From NCBI RefSeq assembly GCF_019429625.1, contig NZ_JAHXRW010000004.1, positions 1 through 64,000 of the forward strand: a DNA stretch of 64,000 nt, given 5' to 3'. Within the stretch, counting starts at the first letter, position 1. Each line of letters opens with the position of its first letter. The stretch is from Celeribacter sp. PS-C1. Its GTDB lineage: Bacteria; Pseudomonadota; Alphaproteobacteria; Rhodobacterales; Rhodobacteraceae. Position numbers and translations under genes: made by a program. Below, one piece after another: positions 8,551 to 16,564 of the stretch. A model generated the notes under the pieces. It worked only from the letters and a program-made list of their open reading frames with translations. It was not told the origin of the DNA and made no database searches.

Positions 8551-9525
8551 TTAGCGCGCTCCGGCTTTCACGCCTTCCATCACCAACTCAACGTTCGCGG
8601 CGTCGATGACGCCCGGACCGGTGAGGATTTCACGGGTCGGGATGGTCACGCCGTAGTTGACGAAGTTGTTGAGGATCGAAACGGCAAAGAAGCCTTGCTG
8701 ATAACCCTGTTGGTCAATCGCACAATCCTGCGTTCCGGCCTGGATATTCGCAAGGATCGAGTCGTTGAAGTTCATGCCGCAGACATGGACACTGCCGGTT
8801 TTCCCAGCCTGAGCGATACCGGAAACGGTCGCGTTTGTATCGGCGTCACCGATGGCGAACATGGCGTCGATGTCCGGGTTTTGCAAAAGATGTGCACGGA
8901 CAGCCTGAGCGACAGCGGTTGCGTCACCAAATGCGGTGGCCGGAAGCTGAAGCACGGAGCCCGTTCCGCCAACGGATGCAATGCCGTCGTTAAAGCCGCT
9001 ACAGAACGCTTCGATGTTGGCCGCACCCGGAAGGGTGTTCACACATGCGCCGTTCTTATGGCCCGCGTTGCCGAGGTATTCGCCTCCGGCGAAACCGGAT
9101 TTGTAGTCAACAGCACCAACATAGTTCAGAGCGCCGAGACGGTCGGCAGCTTCGAGGCCACCAGCGTTGTAGATAACGAGCGGGATGCCAGCGGCAACAA
9201 CAGCTTCGAAAGCCGGGTCCATTGCTTCCGGAACCCAGTCCGGACCGACGATTGCGTCTGCACCTTGGTCGATGGCCTGACGGATAAGTTCTGCGGCATC
9301 CGGTCCGAGGTTGTCGTAATTCTGGGGGCCGAGCCAGGTGACGGAGCCACCCTGTGCTTCTGCAACTTTACCGGCTTCTTCGGCACCGAGCTTAACGCGG
9401 GACCAGAACGGGTCATCGGGCTTGCCACCCACCACGAAAATGTCGGCAGCCATAACGGCACCTGCAGCGCAGGCAGCGACAATGGCAGTAGTTGCAGTGG
9501 CCGCGAAACGGCTGAATTTGGTCAT
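8551..9525 (-). CDS. Sugar ABC transporter substrate-binding protein
   Basis: A 324-residue periplasmic binding protein of the ribose/xylose-type (Peripla_BP_4) family with a Sec signal peptide ending near residue 26. ADIFVVGGKPDDPFWSRVKLG is the typical first strand-helix unit, and GADAIVGPDWVPEAMDPAFEAVVAAGIPLVIYNAG is the hinge-facing second unit. A strong GGGAGG ribosome site precedes the ATG. It is the first gene of the minus-strand operon and captures the sugar or polyol. The ligand is unknown but probably inositol-like from the downstream enzymes. Confidence 0.85.
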   Translation of the reverse strand: MTKFSRFAATATTAIVAACAAGAVMAADIFVVGGKPDDPFWSRVKLGAEEAGKVAEAQGGSVTWLGPQNYDNLGPDAAELIRQAIDQGADAIVGPDWVPEAMDPAFEAVVAAGIPLVIYNAGGLEAADRLGALNYVGAVDYKSGFAGGEYLGNAGHKNGACVNTLPGAANIEAFCSGFNDGIASVGGTGSVLQLPATAFGDATAVAQAVRAHLLQNPDIDAMFAIGDADTNATVSGIAQAGKTGSVHVCGMNFNDSILANIQAGTQDCAIDQQGYQQGFFAVSILNNFVNYGVTIPTREILTGPGVIDAANVELVMEGVKAGAR

Positions 9526-9642
9526 GATATTTTCCTCCCATAAGCTCCTGTCCTCCCAGGAGCCACCATGTGCACTCTGGATACGGATGCGGGAGGATTC
9601 TCGAAACACAAACTGAATAAATCTGTTGCATATGTGTCATTT

Positions 9643-9663
9643 TGTGTCATTCATAATGATACA
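9643..9663. promoter_or_regulatory. Candidate LacI-family operator in divergent promoter
   Basis: A 21-bp inverted repeat, TGTGTCATT-CAT-AATGATACA, with one mismatch between 9-bp arms. A further direct copy of TGTGTCATT lies 10 bp to the left (9633-9641). It is in the intergenic region between the transporter operon and the LacI-type regulator, where an autoregulated repressor would bind. Confidence 0.55.
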
Positions 9664-9690
9664 TTTCAGATACTACAGGCGGGCAACATC

Positions 9691-10725
9691 ATGAAAAGGC
9701 CAACGATTTCCGATCTCGCCCGAGAGGCAGGCGTTTCCGTGTCGACCGTGAACCGGATTCTCTCCGGCGCAACAAATGTGAAAGCGAGCACCGCGCAGCA
9801 CATTCAGAGGACCGCGGAAAAGATCGGATTTTACGGGCTTGGCTCCATCGAGGACCAAATCAAAAAGAACGCACCGCACTATCGGCTCGGCTTCCTGCTG
9901 CAACAATCGACGCGTGAGCTTTACCAACACTTCGGTCGCGAAATCACCAAGGCCTGCCGTGGCCGTCAATTCGACACAGCAGACCCGCTCATTGATTTCG
10001 TCGACCTCCTGACGCCGGAAAATATCTCGCAACGTCTCCTCGCGCTCGGGCGGAACTGTGATGCGGTGGCTCTGATCGCGGCAGATCACCCGCAGATCGG
10101 TCAAACGGTTCGCGCGCTAAGTGAGATGGGCAAACCCGTAGTCGCCTATATCACCGACCAATCCGCGCCCGAGCGTGCCGCGTTCGTCGGAACAGACAAC
10201 TGGAAACTCGGCCGCACGGCGGCGTTCCTGATTTCGCAAATGACCAACCATACCGGACGCATCGGCGTCTTTCAGGGCAACCCGCGCTATCAATGTCAGG
10301 ACGTGGCGGAGGCCAGCTTTCGCTCTTATATCCGCGAACACGCCCCGCATCTGAGCGTCGATGAGTGCCGATCGACCAACGAAGAACCCAATCGCGCCCA
10401 TGAAATGGTGCGTGATCTGTTGAAATCGACCGATGAGATCGTCGGGATCTTCATGGTGGGCGGCGGCATCTCTGGCGTTCTTCGCGCGCTTCGCGAAGTG
10501 CCGCTTGAGCGTCGTCGGGGCGTAAAACTGATCTGCCGTGACATCGGCCCTGAGACGCGAAAGGGCCTCTCGGAAGGCCTGATCACCGCGGCTTTGTGCC
10601 ACCCAATGGAGCACACGAGCGAAGTTCTGGTGCAAACCATGATCAATGCCGTTGCGAACGATGGCCCGCGCTCAACAGTCCACCACACCGTCCCGTTCGA
10701 GATCATTACACCTGAAAATATTTAG
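9691..10725 (+). CDS. LacI-family transcriptional regulator
   Basis: A 344-residue regulator. Residues 1-25 (MKRPTISDLAREAGVSVSTVNRILSG in outline) are the LacI helix-turn-helix and hinge start, and the rest is a periplasmic-binding-protein-like sensor domain (AFVGTDNWKLGRTAAFLI; GIFMVGGGISG). The ATG at 9691 is the LacI-type start; upstream in-frame codons overlap the promoter. Divergent from the transport/catabolic operon, it probably represses it until a pathway sugar binds. The sensor domain resembles those of regulators next to Frc/inositol-type ABC systems. Confidence 0.85.
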   Translation: MKRPTISDLAREAGVSVSTVNRILSGATNVKASTAQHIQRTAEKIGFYGLGSIEDQIKKNAPHYRLGFLLQQSTRELYQHFGREITKACRGRQFDTADPLIDFVDLLTPENISQRLLALGRNCDAVALIAADHPQIGQTVRALSEMGKPVVAYITDQSAPERAAFVGTDNWKLGRTAAFLISQMTNHTGRIGVFQGNPRYQCQDVAEASFRSYIREHAPHLSVDECRSTNEEPNRAHEMVRDLLKSTDEIVGIFMVGGGISGVLRALREVPLERRRGVKLICRDIGPETRKGLSEGLITAALCHPMEHTSEVLVQTMINAVANDGPRSTVHHTVPFEIITPENI

Positions 10726-11027
10726 GTTTGCACCGGAGCACTTCTAACGCGTTGGACACTGAAACGATGACTATGACACCCTCGACTTCTGATGATGCCG
10801 ATTTCGCTCAGAATGCAGCAGCAAAACCCTTATTTCATTGGGTCTCAAAACTCCAACCTGACCCCAAAAACGGACTCGAAAACCGTTGTCCCTTTGCGGG
10901 GACCCGGGGTTCACATGCTCTATCTCTCCGCCATAATTCCAAAAATGATGACGAAGAGTTTGCGGTAGAAATCCGATCTTTGATCGAGCTGGCGACCGCA
11001 TTTCTCGGGTGATTGGCCCACCGAAAT
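10726..11027. other. Intergenic stretch without protein gene
   Basis: This 302-bp gap separates the convergent LacI and LysR genes. The only recognisable content is a decayed 3' half of a tRNA-Ser gene (listed separately). A 94-codon open frame across it has no ribosome site, no family resemblance and reads through the tRNA remnant, so it is not called. Confidence 0.6.
10870..10933 (+). pseudogene. Decayed 3' fragment of a tRNA-Ser(CGA) gene
   Basis: The segment has an anticodon-loop-like CTCGAAA, a perfect long variable arm (GTCCC-TTTGCG-GGGAC), a GGGGTTC T-arm start and a typical serine acceptor end ATCTCTCCGCCA including CCA. The anticodon stem has a mismatch (CGGA/ACCG), the T-loop is damaged (TTCACATGC rather than TTCGAATCC), and no 5' half is present upstream. 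It is therefore a remnant, of the sort left by integrative elements that target the 3' end of tRNA genes. Confidence 0.55.
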
Positions 11028-11960
11028 TCATGCCGATGTTTGCCGCAAAAGTGGTCGATCCCCTCTCGCCCAATCTGCAAGGTATTTGCGCATGTAAGCG
11101 ACGAAGTTCTGAGCGGCGAGTTTGTTGCCTACGGGACCGGAAGTGATCGCGTAGATGTCAAAGCTCACTTTCGGCGCGAGCGGTTTGACGACAAATCCAG
11201 GCGGTGTGCTGAAATAGGCGGTAAACTCGTCCACGATGGCGGCCATGCGCGTCTGGCTGGCCAAGAGAGGGATAAGGATAAGCGAGTTCACGGCGATCGA
11301 CGGATCGACCGTCATGCCGCGTTCGACCATTTCGTCCGACAACACGCGCCCAATCGGCCCCCGGGTCGTCGTGGCCAGAAGCGGCACGTTCCTTAAATCG
11401 TCGAGCGACAGCTGATCCTTCGCGGCGATCTCCATTTCCTCCGGCACGAGGACTACGAGCCGTCCTCGCCCGAGGTGGCTCAACTGCACGTCCTCTGCAT
11501 GAATGCGTCCGGCGACGATGCCGATCTCTGCCTGACCGTTCTTCATCGCTTGAAGCTGTTGCCCGAGCGTGCCGACATCCACCGAGATGTGAAGATTAGG
11601 CATGTCGCTTTTGATCCGCGAGATCGCACCGGTCACGAAGTGCTGCGCGAGCAGGCCGACGGTCATCACGGAGAGGCGCGTACCTGTGCCTTTGCGCACG
11701 GCCTCAATCCGGTTTTCCAGCCGGTTCAACCCGTCGTAGAGAAAGCGGCTCTCGTTATAGATTGAATCGGCCTCCGCCGTCGGAATGACCCGTCCACGGT
11801 CAAGAACGAACAGCGTGAGCCCCAAAGCTGCTTCAAAATCGCGCAAATGACGGCTCACCGTCGGCTGGGACAGCTTCATGCTCCGCGCGGCGGTCGTGAT
11901 CGACTCGTGCTCATAAACGGCACAGAACACCTGTAAACGTTGGAGTGTTAGCGGTCGCAT
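11028..11960 (-). CDS. LysR-family transcriptional regulator of the TRAP/deacylase genes
   Basis: A 310-residue LysR-type protein. The N-terminal winged helix-turn-helix (LQRLQVFCAVYEHESITTAARSM, SQPTVSRHLRDFE) is at about 6-50, followed by the effector-binding domain (LSVMTVGLLAQHFV from about 94). It is divergent from the TRAP transporter and deacylase genes and so probably controls them; an 18-bp palindrome lies immediately upstream of its start. The inducer is unknown, plausibly the TRAP substrate. Confidence 0.85.
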   Translation of the reverse strand: MRPLTLQRLQVFCAVYEHESITTAARSMKLSQPTVSRHLRDFEAALGLTLFVLDRGRVIPTAEADSIYNESRFLYDGLNRLENRIEAVRKGTGTRLSVMTVGLLAQHFVTGAISRIKSDMPNLHISVDVGTLGQQLQAMKNGQAEIGIVAGRIHAEDVQLSHLGRGRLVVLVPEEMEIAAKDQLSLDDLRNVPLLATTTRGPIGRVLSDEMVERGMTVDPSIAVNSLILIPLLASQTRMAAIVDEFTAYFSTPPGFVVKPLAPKVSFDIYAITSGPVGNKLAAQNFVAYMRKYLADWARGDRPLLRQTSA

Positions 11961-11977
11961 GTTTGAGGTATCCCGTG

Positions 11978-11995
11978 AGTATATAGAAATATACT
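11978..11995. promoter_or_regulatory. Palindrome upstream of LysR gene, candidate operator
   Basis: AGTATAT-AGAA-ATATACT is a perfect 7-bp inverted repeat with 4-bp spacer, 18 nt from the LysR start codon in the divergent promoter region. It contains a T-N11-A arrangement compatible with a LysR box. The surrounding A/T richness slightly lowers its significance. Confidence 0.45.
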
Positions 11996-12082
11996 ATCTA
12001 AAAAGAAAAAATTTTCTATTTCTGCAAGTCGCATTGCACGGCACGGTTCCAAAAACGACAGACACAGGGACGTAAGCCTTAA

Positions 12083-13369
12083 ATGCAGGCACCTATTATC
12101 ATCGCCTTTACTCTTCTCACGCTTCTTGCGGGATCGGCCATTGCCTATGTGATCGGCGCGTCGGCGATCCTGACCTTCATCGCGGCGGAGAAGACAAACT
12201 ACATGGCGGTCCTGCCGCAGCGCTTATTCAGCCAGCTCGATTCCTTTGCCTTTCTCGCGATGCCGCTCTTTATCTTTGCGGGAGATCTGATGAACCGCGG
12301 GGGCCTCGCAACTGCCCTGATTGATTTCTGCATGTCATTCCTCGGGCGCCTGAAAGGCGGGTTGGGTCATGTGAATATCGCCACGTCCGTGTTTTTCGCG
12401 GGTGTGTCCGGCTCTGCCGTCTCCGACGCGGCGGCTCTCGGGAATTCTCTCGTCCCTGAAATGCAGCGCCGTGGATACACGCTTGATTACGCGGCAGCGA
12501 TCACCGGGGCCTCGTCGATCATCGGACCGATCATCCCGCCGTCGTCGATCCTGATCTTTTATGGCGCATTGATGGAAACGAACGTCACCGCGCTCTTTGC
12601 CGCAGGGATTCTGCCCGGACTTCTGCTCGCAGCAGTGCTCATGGTCATGAACGCTTATTTCGCCCATAGAGACAACCACCCGGGCGGCAAGGATGTGGAC
12701 GTGCCGCCGTTCTTCGCCTCGCTCCTGCGTGCGCTTCCTGCGATGCTTCTGCCCTTCATCATTCTGGGGGGCACGCTGTTCGGCTTCATGACCCCCGCGG
12801 AGGCCGCCGCCGTCGCCGTCGTTGCGGCACTCATCATCGGGTTCGCTTATGGCAAGCTGTCGCTCAAGGATGTCGGCGCGAGCCTTCAGCGCACGGGTGT
12901 CATGCTCGGCGGTCTGTTCATCCTGCTCTGTGCGATCTCGACCTTTAGCTACCTCGCCGCGCTGCTTCAATGGCCGCAGGCGATCAAAGCAACCGTCGAA
13001 GGCTGGGGCCTCGGCCCACTTCAATATCTCATGCTGATCAACGCCATTTTCCTTGTGGCAGGCATGGCGATGGATGTGAAAGCGGCGGTGGCTCTCTTTG
13101 CTCCGATCTTTGTTCCAGTGGCTCTGGCACTGGGCATCGACCCTGTCCATCTTGGCATCGTTATCTGCTTCAACATCACCACCGGCCTTCTGTCCCCTCC
13201 GTTGGGCGCGGTGCTGTTGATGCTCTCGACGACGGTCAAGATGGACTACTGGCGCCTGATGCGCGCGACCTTTCCCTTCTTCGTCGCCGAAGTTCTGCTG
13301 CTCTTCGTGCTGACATACTTCCCCCAAATCTCTCTGGCCCTCCCCCGCATTCTGGGTCTGGCCTCATAA
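12083..13369 (+). CDS. dctM: TRAP transporter large permease (DctM)
   Basis: A 428-residue integral membrane protein with about twelve hydrophobic segments. The MPLFIFAGDLMNRGG, FAGVSGSAVSDAAALG and GPIIPPSSILIFYG blocks are diagnostic for TRAP DctM subunits, which carry the sodium-driven transport step. It is first in an M-P-Q ordered operon; P-Q-M is more usual. The 13-nt run after the stop leads into the binding protein. No strong ribosome site is seen before the ATG. Confidence 0.9.
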   Translation: MQAPIIIAFTLLTLLAGSAIAYVIGASAILTFIAAEKTNYMAVLPQRLFSQLDSFAFLAMPLFIFAGDLMNRGGLATALIDFCMSFLGRLKGGLGHVNIATSVFFAGVSGSAVSDAAALGNSLVPEMQRRGYTLDYAAAITGASSIIGPIIPPSSILIFYGALMETNVTALFAAGILPGLLLAAVLMVMNAYFAHRDNHPGGKDVDVPPFFASLLRALPAMLLPFIILGGTLFGFMTPAEAAAVAVVAALIIGFAYGKLSLKDVGASLQRTGVMLGGLFILLCAISTFSYLAALLQWPQAIKATVEGWGLGPLQYLMLINAIFLVAGMAMDVKAAVALFAPIFVPVALALGIDPVHLGIVICFNITTGLLSPPLGAVLLMLSTTVKMDYWRLMRATFPFFVAEVLLLFVLTYFPQISLALPRILGLAS

Positions 13370-13390
13370 AGAAACCGACAGTGGAGTGAC

Positions 13391-14374
13391 ATGATGACCT
13401 TTCTGAAAACATTGACCTATGCGAGTTCTATCGCCTTGCTTGCCGCCACAGCCCAAGCGGCGGAAGTCAAAATCGCAATGAACGGCGCGGACGATCCTGT
13501 CGCCAACGCCGAAGCCGCCTTTGCCCACGGGTTTGCCGATGCGCTCGAAGGCACCGAGTTCGAAGTCAAGATTTTCCCGTCCAACACCTTGGGCAGCGAG
13601 AGCGAGCGCTATGACCAGATCGCGCAGGGTCTCGTCGAGGTGAACCTCGCGACGACCTCCACCGCCTTCGGGATGTCCCCGCTCGTGAAAGGCGCGGCGA
13701 TGCCGTTCTTCTTTGCGGATGCGGAAGAGTTCGACACGGTGATTGGCGAGAGCAACATCATGGCCGAAATGAACGGCCCGCTGGTTGAAAACGGCGTGCG
13801 CATGGTTGGCTTCAACTTCATCGGTGTCGGCATTGGCATCCACAATGCAAAGAAACCGATCTCCAAACTCGAAGACATGCAGGGCATGCGCTTCCGCGCG
13901 CTCAATGCTGAACAGCTCGCCTTCCAAGAGGCGCTCGGCTCCAGCGGCACCATCGTTGCCTGGGCCGAGGTTGCGAACGCGATCCAGACCGGCGTGGCGG
14001 ACGGCTACTTCAACCCGCCGAACTCCGCCATCCGCACGGGTCACACCGAGTTTCTCAAGCATTTTACCCCTGCCAACATCGCCCCGTCGATCCGCTCCGT
14101 CCTGATTTCCGAGGACTGGTACATGTCTCTGTCTGATGAGGAGAAAGCAGAGATTGATGCCGCCATTGACGCAGGGATCAAGGCGAACCGCGATTGGGTC
14201 GATGCATGGTCCTCTGAGGTGCGGACCCGCCACGAAGCCGCAGGCGTGACCATCACCGAACTTGAACCCGGCGAACGTGAAAAGATGATCGCCCTCTCCG
14301 AAGGCGTCTGGGCCACAACCCTGAACCCCGAAGACCTCAAACTTTGGACCGACGCCAAGGCATCGGTGCAATAA
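13391..14374 (+). CDS. dctP: TRAP transporter substrate-binding protein (DctP)
   Basis: A 327-residue periplasmic TRAP receptor with a Sec signal peptide ending near residue 23. Characteristic DctP elements are the FPSNTLGSESERYDQI segment, MRFRALNAEQL with the conserved ligand-binding Arg, and TGVADGYFNPP. GGAG lies 4 nt before the first ATG and 7 nt before a second in-frame ATG (13394). The ligand is probably an organic acid; N-acyl-D-amino acids are suggested by the linked deacylase, as inference. Confidence 0.9.
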   Translation: MMTFLKTLTYASSIALLAATAQAAEVKIAMNGADDPVANAEAAFAHGFADALEGTEFEVKIFPSNTLGSESERYDQIAQGLVEVNLATTSTAFGMSPLVKGAAMPFFFADAEEFDTVIGESNIMAEMNGPLVENGVRMVGFNFIGVGIGIHNAKKPISKLEDMQGMRFRALNAEQLAFQEALGSSGTIVAWAEVANAIQTGVADGYFNPPNSAIRTGHTEFLKHFTPANIAPSIRSVLISEDWYMSLSDEEKAEIDAAIDAGIKANRDWVDAWSSEVRTRHEAAGVTITELEPGEREKMIALSEGVWATTLNPEDLKLWTDAKASVQ

Positions 14375-14392
14375 GAACATAGGCCGCCCCCA

Positions 14393-14929
14393 ATGAAGAA
14401 CACCCTCGCCAATTCCGTGATCAAGATTTCGAACCTGCTTGATCGCATCGCTACCCTTCTCTCCGGGATAGCATTGGTTGTCCTTGTGGGGGCGGTCATG
14501 CTCCAAGTCATCGCGCGCTATGTGTTCAAGCAGCCGCCGGTCTTTACAGAGGAGCTCGCACGCTACGCGATGATCTGGGCCGGACTGATCGGCGCAACCA
14601 TGTCGTTCAAACGCCGATTTGATCCCGCTCTTTTCAACGGAGCGACCCGAGGACCGAAGTTTCTCCTGCATGCAGCAAATGTCGCGAAGTCGCTGGTCGT
14701 CATTCTCTACCTCGCGCCGATCCTATGGCATGTATTCTTCGGCCCTGGCATGAACCCTGCGCGGGCGTTCATCACGCGACACAGCCGGACGATGGCGGAC
14801 ACCCTGCCCTTTACGACCTTCTGGGTGGCGATCGCCGTGCCTCTGATGATCGTCTTTATCTTCGTCCATCTCGCGGCACGCTGGTCCGGCGATACCGGCC
14901 TTGACGCACCCGAAGACGACGCAACCTAA
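14393..14929 (+). CDS. dctQ: TRAP transporter small permease (DctQ)
   Basis: A 178-residue protein with four membrane segments. The DctQ signature is visible in VMLQVIARYVFKQPPVFTEELARY, IWAGLIGATMSFKR and the final helix from about residue 140. It pairs with DctM in the inner membrane. The C-terminus ends shortly before the deacylase gene ribosome site, consistent with one transcription unit. Confidence 0.85.
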   Translation: MKNTLANSVIKISNLLDRIATLLSGIALVVLVGAVMLQVIARYVFKQPPVFTEELARYAMIWAGLIGATMSFKRRFDPALFNGATRGPKFLLHAANVAKSLVVILYLAPILWHVFFGPGMNPARAFITRHSRTMADTLPFTTFWVAIAVPLMIVFIFVHLAARWSGDTGLDAPEDDAT

Positions 14930-14957
14930 AATCCCATTTTACGAGCAGGAGTTTTTC

Positions 14958-16409
14958 ATGCAGGCGGACACTCTCATTCGCGGCGCCGATATTATTGACG
15001 GGACAGGCGCGCCACGTCGCAAAGGCGATGTGGCAATACAGGGCGACCGGATTGTCGCGACGGGTGATCTGCGTCACTGGTCCGCCGGCAAGGTGATTGA
15101 TGCCAAAGGCCGCGTCGTCGCGCCCGGCTTCATAGATCCGCACGTCCACCACGATGGAGCGCTGTTTACGCAGCCGGACATGGAATTTATGACGAGCCAA
15201 GGCGTTACCACGGTGATCAACGGCAATTGTGGGTTCTCTATCGCGCCCGTGACGCTTGAGGGCAAACTGCCTGATCAGTTGCGGATGATCATTGATGATC
15301 CGCAACTCGTATTCCCGACCTATGCCGCCTATCAAGACCGGATCGCCAATGAACCGCCCGCAGTGAACGCCGCTTGTCTGATCGGACATTCGACCCTACG
15401 CATCAACGAACTCGCGGACTTGAACCAGCCCGCCGATGCCCGGCAACTCAAGGAGATGTGCCGCAAGCTCGATCAAGCGCTTGGCGAAGGAGCAATAGGT
15501 CTCTCGACGGGCCCTTTTTATCCGCCGTCCCGTGCTTCAACGACGGCCGAACTGATCGCTGTTGCCAAGGTCGCCCACGCTCATGGCAAGCTCTATGTCA
15601 CCCATATGCGCGACGAAGGCGACCGCGTGATAGAGGCGCTCGAAGAAACCTTCACAGTCGGGCGCGAAAGCTGTTGCGGGGTACATGTCTCTCACCACAA
15701 GTGCGCGGGCATGAACAATCACGGCCTTTCGGAAGTCACCTTGAAGATGATTGACGAGGCCATGTCGAAACAGGATGTCGGCCTCGACACCACGCCGTGG
15801 GTGGCCTCGTCCACGATCCTCAACTCGGGACGCCATCGACAGGCCAGCCGTGTGATCGTTGCAGAATCCGCGCCCTTCCCCGAGATGGCAGGCCGCGACC
15901 TGAGCGACATTGCGGAGGAATGGTGCGTCGATCTAGACACTGCGATGGAACGGCTTTTGCCGGCGATGGGGGTGTTCTTCATCATGGATGAAAATGATGT
16001 GCAGCGCATTCTGAGCTATGAACACACAATCATCTGCTCCGATGGGATGCCCACCGGCAAACACCCGCACCCGCGCGTCTGGGGTACCTTCACCCGCGTC
16101 TTGGGTCGCTATGCGCGCGACCTGAACCTGTTCTCCCTCGAAGAAGCCATACGCCGCATGACCTCAATGCCCGCGGACCGGTTCGGTCTTGGCGGGCGCG
16201 GTAGGATCGCTGTCGGGGGCTTCGCCGATCTTGTGATTTTCGATCCCGAAACGGTGGCCGAAGGAGCGACATTTGAAACGCCAGTCCGCCCTTCTGTCGG
16301 CATAGATTGCGTGTTCGTCAACGGACGCGCAGTCTGGACCGATGGAAAGAAAACGGGGGCGCGTCCAGGCAGACCACTCACACAGACGGCGCCGTGTCAG
16401 ATCGTTTAA
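14958..16409 (+). CDS. N-acyl-D-amino-acid deacylase-like amidohydrolase
   Basis: A 483-residue amidohydrolase-superfamily protein. GFIDPHVHHDG near residue 60 gives the HxH metal site, NGNCGFSIAP is the D-aminoacylase-type motif, and THMRDEGDRV, HVSHHK and SDGMPTGKHPHPRVWG supply further conserved residues. Such enzymes hydrolyse N-acyl-D-amino acids, or related dihydropyrimidine-like amides, in the cytosol. The ATG at 14958 is preceded by AGCAGGAG; an upstream in-frame start would overlap dctQ. Linkage to the TRAP transporter suggests it processes the imported compound. Confidence 0.8.
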   Translation: MQADTLIRGADIIDGTGAPRRKGDVAIQGDRIVATGDLRHWSAGKVIDAKGRVVAPGFIDPHVHHDGALFTQPDMEFMTSQGVTTVINGNCGFSIAPVTLEGKLPDQLRMIIDDPQLVFPTYAAYQDRIANEPPAVNAACLIGHSTLRINELADLNQPADARQLKEMCRKLDQALGEGAIGLSTGPFYPPSRASTTAELIAVAKVAHAHGKLYVTHMRDEGDRVIEALEETFTVGRESCCGVHVSHHKCAGMNNHGLSEVTLKMIDEAMSKQDVGLDTTPWVASSTILNSGRHRQASRVIVAESAPFPEMAGRDLSDIAEEWCVDLDTAMERLLPAMGVFFIMDENDVQRILSYEHTIICSDGMPTGKHPHPRVWGTFTRVLGRYARDLNLFSLEEAIRRMTSMPADRFGLGGRGRIAVGGFADLVIFDPETVAEGATFETPVRPSVGIDCVFVNGRAVWTDGKKTGARPGRPLTQTAPCQIV

Positions 16410-16443
16410 GTGCGGCACGCACAGCAATGCCTCCCCTAAATTC

Positions 16444-16470
16444 ACGCAGCCATTTCCGCGATGGCTGTGT
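16444..16470. terminator. Stem-loop between convergent genes
   Basis: ACGCAGCCAT pairs with ATGGCTGTGT (9 Watson-Crick pairs plus one G-U) around a 7-nt loop, 34 nt past the deacylase stop and about 95 nt from the convergent amidase stop. No clear T-run follows on either strand, so terminator function is tentative. Confidence 0.35.
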
Positions 16471-16564
16471 GTCGGGCATAAACGAACATCAACCGAAGGG
16501 GCCCCATTTCTCGTCCGATGGGACGGCTTGATCTACGGCCATTTCACATATCGGTCAGGCGGCT

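Noticed and set aside
10728-11012. A 94-codon open frame between the LacI and LysR genes
   Set aside because: It begins right after the LacI stop without a ribosome site, and its sequence overlaps the tRNA-Ser remnant, so it is chance.
12335-13327. A 330-codon open frame antisense to the TRAP large permease
   Set aside because: Its product is low-complexity and charge-rich (Arg, Asp, His, Glu), as expected from the reverse reading of a GC-rich membrane-protein gene. It has no family motif and the sense gene is certain.
13364-14671. A 435-codon open frame antisense to dctP/dctQ
   Set aside because: It spans two well-supported genes and their junction on the other strand and shows no domain; GC-rich codon bias keeps antisense frames open.
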